From Coriobacteriales bacterium (GTDB taxonomy: Bacteria > Actinomycetota > Coriobacteriia > Coriobacteriales > UBA8131): a DNA stretch of 8,113 bases. The notes under the pieces are model-generated. The model was not told the DNA's origin. It ran no database searches and worked only from the letters and a program-made list of their open reading frames with translations. A program made the position numbers and the translations under genes. This document shows positions 4,618-8,113 of the stretch, in pieces. The stretch is taken from the NCBI GenBank assembly GCA_031282085.1, contig JAITEK010000065.1, forward strand, positions 1-8,113, written 5' to 3'. Positions within the stretch are counted from its first letter, which is position 1, and each line of letters begins with the position of its first letter.

Positions 4618-6183
4618 ATGCTCGAAACAATTCTTGTCATCGCCGCTCTGGTAGTCGGTGGTGGGCTTGGCTTTGTGCTTACGCGATTTGTCCTCAACAC
4701 AAGCGCCAAAGATGCTATCGCAAACGCGGAACGCGCGCTAAAAGACGCTACCACAAACGCAGAACGCACACTCAAAGACGCTGAGAAACACGCCGAAACG
4801 CTCAAGCGTGAGGCATTGGTAGAAGCCAAGGACGCCGCCTACCAGATCAAACAAGACGCCGACCAGGACGCCAATGAGCGGCGCAAGGAGATAAAGGCGT
4901 TGGAGAACCGCTTGCTCCAGCGCGAGGAGAACATCGATAAGCGAGCTGCGGCGCTCGATACGCGCGAGCACCAACTCTCATCTCTGAGCGGGCAGTTGGA
5001 GCGCAAGCAGAAGGATCTTGATACGGCGCTCGCCTCCGCCCAGGGCGAGCTTGAGCGCATCGCCCACATGACCTCAGACGACGCGCGCAAAGTGTTGCTC
5101 GACCGCGTGCGCGACGACGTCACGCGTGAGGCGGCCACCATCATCCGGGACGCCGAGCAGCAGACGCGCAACGAGGCCGACAAAAAGGCGCGCGAGATAC
5201 TGAGCCTGGCCATCCAGCGCGTAGCTGCCGACCATGCTGCCGAGCACACCGTCTCGTCAGTGAGCATCCCCTCAGACGACATCAAGGGCCGCATCATCGG
5301 GCGCGAGGGTCGCAACATCCGCACCTTTGAGCAGATAACCGGCATCAACCTCATCATCGACGATACTCCCGAGGTTGTTGTGATCTCGAGCTTTGACCCC
5401 GTGCGTCGCGAGATTGGGCGCATCACGCTGGAGAACCTCATAGCCGACGGGCGCATCCACCCCGCACGCATCGAGGAGACCTTCAACAAGGCGACCGACC
5501 TCGTCATGCGGCAGGTGCAGGAGGCCGGCGACCAGGCCGCCTTCGACACCGGCATCCACGACTTGCACCCCGAGCTCATCAAGACCCTGGGGCGGCTCAA
5601 GTTCAGGACCTCCTACGGACAAAACGTCCTCAACCATTCGCTTGAGGTCGCCTATCTCGCTGGCGTTATGGCCTCGGAGCTGGGGCTCGATCCCACGGCG
5701 GCCAAGCGTGCCGGCTTGCTTCACGACCTCGGCAAGGCCATCGACCATGAGATCGAGGGTTCCCACGCCGTCATCGGCGCCGATCTGGCGCGGCGTTTCG
5801 GCGAGAGCCCCGAGATTGTGCATGCTATCGAGGCGCACCACAACGATGTTGAGCCGGCCACGGTTATCGCGGTGCTCGTCCAGGCGGCGGACGCCATCTC
5901 GGCGGCACGCCCCGGTGCGCGTCGCGAGACCATCGAGAGCTATATCAAGCGTCTTGAGAAACTCGAGTCCATCGCCAACGCCCACAAGGGTGTCGAGCGG
6001 ACTTACGCCATGCAGGCCGGGCGCGAGGTACGCGTCATGGTTGAGCCGGACGCCATTTCGGATTCCGAGGCCGTAGTGCTCGCGCACGACATCGCCAAGC
6101 AGATAGAGGATGAGATGGAGTACCCCGGCCAGATCAAGGTTCTCGTCATCCGCGAGAGCCGTTCCGTCGATTACGCGAAGTAG
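4618..6183 (+). CDS. rny: Ribonuclease Y
   Basis: RNase Y is the membrane-anchored endoribonuclease that starts mRNA decay in many Gram-positive bacteria. The protein has 521 residues, essentially the length of the B. subtilis enzyme. A single transmembrane segment lies at residues 4-22. A charged coiled coil follows to about residue 200, beginning with 11-residue repeats (NAERALKDATT at 36-46, NAERTLKDAEK at 47-57). The KH RNA-binding domain shows GRIIGREGRN at 224-233. The HD metal-binding catalytic domain has H369-D370 in LLHDLGKA and the later EAHHND motif. The ATG is preceded by AGGGAGAG with good spacing; an open frame continues upstream to TTG 4561 but lacks this signal and would precede the membrane helix. 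It follows an intrinsic terminator, so its expression is probably separate from the toxin-antitoxin unit, and it leads into the GHKL ATPase gene. Confidence 0.97.
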   Translation: MLETILVIAALVVGGGLGFVLTRFVLNTSAKDAIANAERALKDATTNAERTLKDAEKHAETLKREALVEAKDAAYQIKQDADQDANERRKEIKALENRLLQREENIDKRAAALDTREHQLSSLSGQLERKQKDLDTALASAQGELERIAHMTSDDARKVLLDRVRDDVTREAATIIRDAEQQTRNEADKKAREILSLAIQRVAADHAAEHTVSSVSIPSDDIKGRIIGREGRNIRTFEQITGINLIIDDTPEVVVISSFDPVRREIGRITLENLIADGRIHPARIEETFNKATDLVMRQVQEAGDQAAFDTGIHDLHPELIKTLGRLKFRTSYGQNVLNHSLEVAYLAGVMASELGLDPTAAKRAGLLHDLGKAIDHEIEGSHAVIGADLARRFGESPEIVHAIEAHHNDVEPATVIAVLVQAADAISAARPGARRETIESYIKRLEKLESIANAHKGVERTYAMQAGREVRVMVEPDAISDSEAVVLAHDIAKQIEDEMEYPGQIKVLVIRESRSVDYAK

Positions 6184-6234
6184 CGCGCGCGGTAACGGGC
6201 GCGCGAGCGGACACGGTAGCGGACGGTGCCGAAT

Positions 6235-7302
6235 ATGGCCGACGGAAAGCTCATAGACTTCATCGAGCAGGTCTCCGGCGGCTCACACCTGCGTGTTGAG
6301 GAGAACCTCGGCAACGGCTTTGTGCGCCTGCGGAGCGAGGAGGCGGAGCGCCGCCAGGCCAAGCACGACATCCGCCAGGTGGAGGACATCATCATCGAGA
6401 TGCTCCGCAACGCGCGCGACGCCAAGGCCACAACCGTCTACATCGCGACGACCAAAGAGGGCGACGTGCGCACCCTTACGGTCATCGACGACGGCGAGGG
6501 CATCCCGCCGCAGCTCCACGAGCGTATCTTTGAGCCGCGGGTCACCTCCAAACTCGAGACCATGCTGGAGGACGAGTGGGGAGTCCACGGGCGCGGCATG
6601 GCGCTGTTCTCCATCAAAAGCAACGTAACGCGCGCGCGGGTGCTCTCCTCCGATGCGGGGCTCGGCTCTGCGCTGGCGTTGGAGGTAGACACGGGCCTGC
6701 TCCCCGAGAAAACCGACCAATCGACCTTCCCCCTGGTGGAGAAGGACGACGAGGGAAAACTGCGCGTCGCAAAGGGCCCGCACAACATCCTGCGTGCGGC
6801 GCTTGAGTTTGCGCTGGCCTACCGCAAGGCGCCGGACGTCTACCTCGGCTCCCCCTCGGCGATTGCCGCGACATTGCTGGAGCAGGGGCAAAAGCGTTTG
6901 ACGAGCGACGACTTGCTGTTCTGCGACGACACGGACACCCTACCTATCAGCCAGAGGCTTGCCGTCTGCGCCGACGCCGCCGACCTTATGCACAACTGCT
7001 CACGCATCGGCTTGGACATTTCGGAGCGCACGGCTCACCGTATCCTCAGCGGACAGATCACCCCGCTTGCCTCGCTCGCCGAAATGGCGCGCGGCGAGCG
7101 CAACCGCAAGGCCGCCGCCGACCTCATGAAGGACAGCCGAGGCCTCAAGCTCGCCAAAGAGGACGTTGAGGCTTTCTCCCGTGAGATGGAACGCGCCTTT
7201 GAGATGCTTGCCGAGCGCTACTACCTCTCAATGACCGACACCCCCCGCGTAACCGTAAAAGGCGACACAATCACCGTCCGCTTCCCCATCGAGAAGGAAT
7301 AA
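6235..7302 (+). CDS. Conserved GHKL-fold ATP-binding protein of unknown function
   Basis: A 355-residue cytosolic protein with a Bergerat (GHKL) ATP-binding fold. The N box is E55-x3-N59 within EMLRNARDAKA, the G1 box is D85-x-G87-x-G89 (DDGEGIP), and an ATP-lid or G2 region follows at 103-128 (VTSK, then GVHGRGMALFSIK). The ENARDA-type N box resembles MutL, Hsp90 and topoisomerase VI B more than histidine kinases. There is no phosphoacceptor histidine domain, sensor domain or membrane helix. Residues 185-355 are mainly helical and unrecognised. I recall similar uncharacterised ATP-binding proteins in clostridia near rny or recA; they share the EENLGNGFVRL and AERRQAKHDIR blocks seen at 22-47. 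ATG 6235 follows GGACGGTG at about six bases; GTG 6226 is an alternative. It lies 51 bases after rny and seven before ruvC, so it is probably co-expressed with both. A role in recombination or RNA turnover is inference. Confidence 0.85.
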   Translation: MADGKLIDFIEQVSGGSHLRVEENLGNGFVRLRSEEAERRQAKHDIRQVEDIIIEMLRNARDAKATTVYIATTKEGDVRTLTVIDDGEGIPPQLHERIFEPRVTSKLETMLEDEWGVHGRGMALFSIKSNVTRARVLSSDAGLGSALALEVDTGLLPEKTDQSTFPLVEKDDEGKLRVAKGPHNILRAALEFALAYRKAPDVYLGSPSAIAATLLEQGQKRLTSDDLLFCDDTDTLPISQRLAVCADAADLMHNCSRIGLDISERTAHRILSGQITPLASLAEMARGERNRKAAADLMKDSRGLKLAKEDVEAFSREMERAFEMLAERYYLSMTDTPRVTVKGDTITVRFPIEKE

Positions 7303-7309
7303 AGCATAG

Positions 7310-7825
7310 ATGAGCGATAGTGTTGTTGGGGCGCAGAGGCAGGCGCCTGTTATCATACTGGGGATCGACCCAGGGCTTGCGAACACCGGCTGGGGGATTA
7401 TTGAGCAACGGGGAACGCGGCGCCGGGCGCTTGCGTATGGCTGTATCTCAACGGACGCAGCGACAGACATCGCACAGCGTCTGCGGCAGATACATGATGA
7501 GTTAGTGGCGGTAATCGAGCGTTACCAGCCTTCTGAGGTGGGCGTCGAGGTGGTTTACTTCGGCTCCAACGCAAAGAGCGCCCTGGCGACCGGGCAGGCG
7601 CGCGGCGCGGCGTTGGTGGCAGTCGCCTCGCAAGGGCTTGTGGTGGGCGAGTATTCGCCAACGAGGGTAAAGCAGGTGATAGTCGGTGAGGGGCACGCCG
7701 AGAAGCAGCAGGTGCAGTACATGGTCAAAGCCCTCCTCAAGCTCGACCACACCCCTACGCCCGACCACGCCGCCGACGCACTAGCCGTAGCCCTCTGCCA
7801 CGCCCAACTCCGCCGCCTGCCATGA
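7310..7825 (+). CDS. ruvC: Crossover junction endodeoxyribonuclease RuvC
   Basis: RuvC is the Holliday-junction resolvase. It nicks paired strands of four-way junctions moved by RuvAB, finishing recombinational repair. The 171-residue protein has an RNase H-like fold. Catalytic acids are D20 (LGIDPGLANTGWG) and E80 (VEVVYFG). At the C-terminal pair, PDHAADALAVALCH gives H153 and D156, where E. coli has two aspartates. As I recall, Thermus RuvC also uses a histidine there, so the site should be functional. The SPTRVKQVIVGEGHAEKQQV block is typical. The N-terminus has about 12 extra residues before the first strand; no internal start is better. The ATG has AAGGA 11 bases upstream and follows the GHKL gene by seven bases. 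Confidence 0.97.
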   Translation: MSDSVVGAQRQAPVIILGIDPGLANTGWGIIEQRGTRRRALAYGCISTDAATDIAQRLRQIHDELVAVIERYQPSEVGVEVVYFGSNAKSALATGQARGAALVAVASQGLVVGEYSPTRVKQVIVGEGHAEKQQVQYMVKALLKLDHTPTPDHAADALAVALCHAQLRRLP

Positions 7826-7828
7826 GGC

Positions 7829-7877
7829 GGGACAGGGGGACGGGCCAAATGGGACACTTGCCCCGTCCCCCTGTCCC
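7829..7877. repeat. 49-base REP-like palindrome between ruvC and ruvA
   Basis: A perfect 16-base inverted repeat, GGGACAGGGGGACGGG (7829-7844) and its complement (7862-7877), encloses a loop that itself folds. CAAATG (7846-7851) pairs with CACTTG (7855-7860) with one mismatch around GGA. The whole unit is therefore an almost continuous stem of about 22 pairs. No T run follows, so it is not a standard terminator. It resembles REP/MITE-like dispersed palindromes that I recall from other anaerobe genomes. It begins four bases after the ruvC stop, in keeping with REP placement at gene ends. In mRNA it would strongly protect the ruvC 3' end. Confidence 0.75.
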
Positions 7878-7887
7878 ACACTTGCCG

Positions 7888-7896
7888 TGGCATAAT
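7888..7896 (+). promoter_or_regulatory. Candidate extended -10 promoter for ruvA
   Basis: TGGCATAAT contains a TG-n extension and CATAAT, five of six to the -10 consensus. No good -35 lies at the proper distance because that position falls in the palindrome. If active, it would start ruvA transcription near 7903, independent of ruvC. No LexA site is visible. Confidence 0.3.
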
Positions 7897-7955
7897 GGTG
7901 TAGAGTTGGATGGGTACGACAGCGGCAACGCGTAAAGACAGGAGAGGCCAAGACG

Positions 7956-8113
7956 ATGATAGCTTCCCTCAGAGGCAGGGTGATTGGTCGGGACAGCACG
8001 AGCGCCGTTATAGACGTCGGCGGCGTGGGCTACAAGGTGATGCTCTCAACGCAGAGCCTGGCGGCGCTGGGCGACAAGGATCGCGAGGTCACCATCCTCA
8101 CGGCGATGATAGT
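7956..8113 (+). CDS. ruvA: Holliday junction branch migration protein RuvA, N-terminal part (3' end outside window)
   Basis: RuvA binds the Holliday junction as a tetramer and loads the RuvB motor. The first 52 codons are present and match the N-terminal OB-fold: MIASLRGRVIG, then SAVIDVGGVGYKVMLS, then EVTILTAMIV. The VGGVGY element is the family signature at the start. The ATG is preceded by AGGAGAGG about nine to eleven bases upstream. Separation from ruvC by 130 bases with a large palindrome suggests its level can differ from RuvC. The gene continues past the window; ruvB would be expected next. Confidence 0.95.
   Translation, partial: MIASLRGRVIGRDSTSAVIDVGGVGYKVMLSTQSLAALGDKDREVTILTAMI

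Noticed and set aside
5272..6087. 271-codon open frame on the minus strand opposite rny
   Set aside because: It mirrors the codon structure of rny and shows no family motif or ribosome site context.
6184..6234. GC-rich repeated GCGGAC and CGCGCG motifs between rny and the GHKL gene
   Set aside because: They are short and low in complexity with no T run; I see no convincing terminator or promoter.
1..8113. CRISPR array, tRNA, rRNA or insertion sequence
   Set aside because: No regularly spaced long repeats, cloverleaf or transposase were seen; the only mobile-like element is the palindrome at 7829.

Overview
This GC-rich window carries only plus-strand genes. It resembles the core recA neighbourhood of a Gram-positive-type bacterium: rimO (3' end), pgsA, a CinA C-terminal-domain amidase, recA, recX, a small toxin-antitoxin pair, rny (RNase Y), an uncharacterised GHKL ATPase, ruvC and ruvA (5' end). 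RNase Y, a CGAAC-N4-GTTCG SOS box and the rimO-pgsA-cinA-recA-recX-rny order point to Firmicutes or Actinomycetota. High GC and the absence of spoVS after rny make an anaerobic actinobacterium of the Coriobacteriia type my best guess. That placement is an inference; I could not run a search.

Region 1 (1-1870): rimO, pgsA and the CinA-type gene are packed with overlapping ends (ATGA, then GTGA or a few bases) and look like one operon. They modify ribosomal protein S12, make phosphatidylglycerol phosphate and recycle NMN. Region 2 (1871-2078) is a dense control segment: a helically phased repeat array, a probable intrinsic terminator, and a near-consensus promoter (TTGACA-17-TAAGAT) whose spacer contains a perfect LexA box. 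Region 3 (2079-3638) is recA and recX, 18 bases apart and in the same frame. They form the SOS-induced recombinase and its modulator.

Region 4 (3639-4617) is an AT-richer island. It has its own promoter with repeated operator-like motifs, a BrnT/RelE-like toxin candidate, a ribbon-helix-helix antitoxin, and about 320 non-coding bases. The non-coding part holds a candidate promoter, several hairpins and a good intrinsic terminator just before rny, possibly an attenuated leader. The island probably entered between recX and rny.

Region 5 (4618-7825) contains rny, a cytosolic GHKL-fold ATPase with no histidine-kinase phosphoacceptor domain, and ruvC, closely spaced and probably co-transcribed. 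Region 6 (7826-8113) has a striking near-perfect 49-base palindrome of REP type, a weak promoter candidate and the start of ruvA. Overall the window joins homologous recombination and Holliday-junction resolution (recA, recX, ruvC, ruvA) to RNA turnover (rny). The GHKL ATPase is the least understood conserved gene and the best candidate for new biology.
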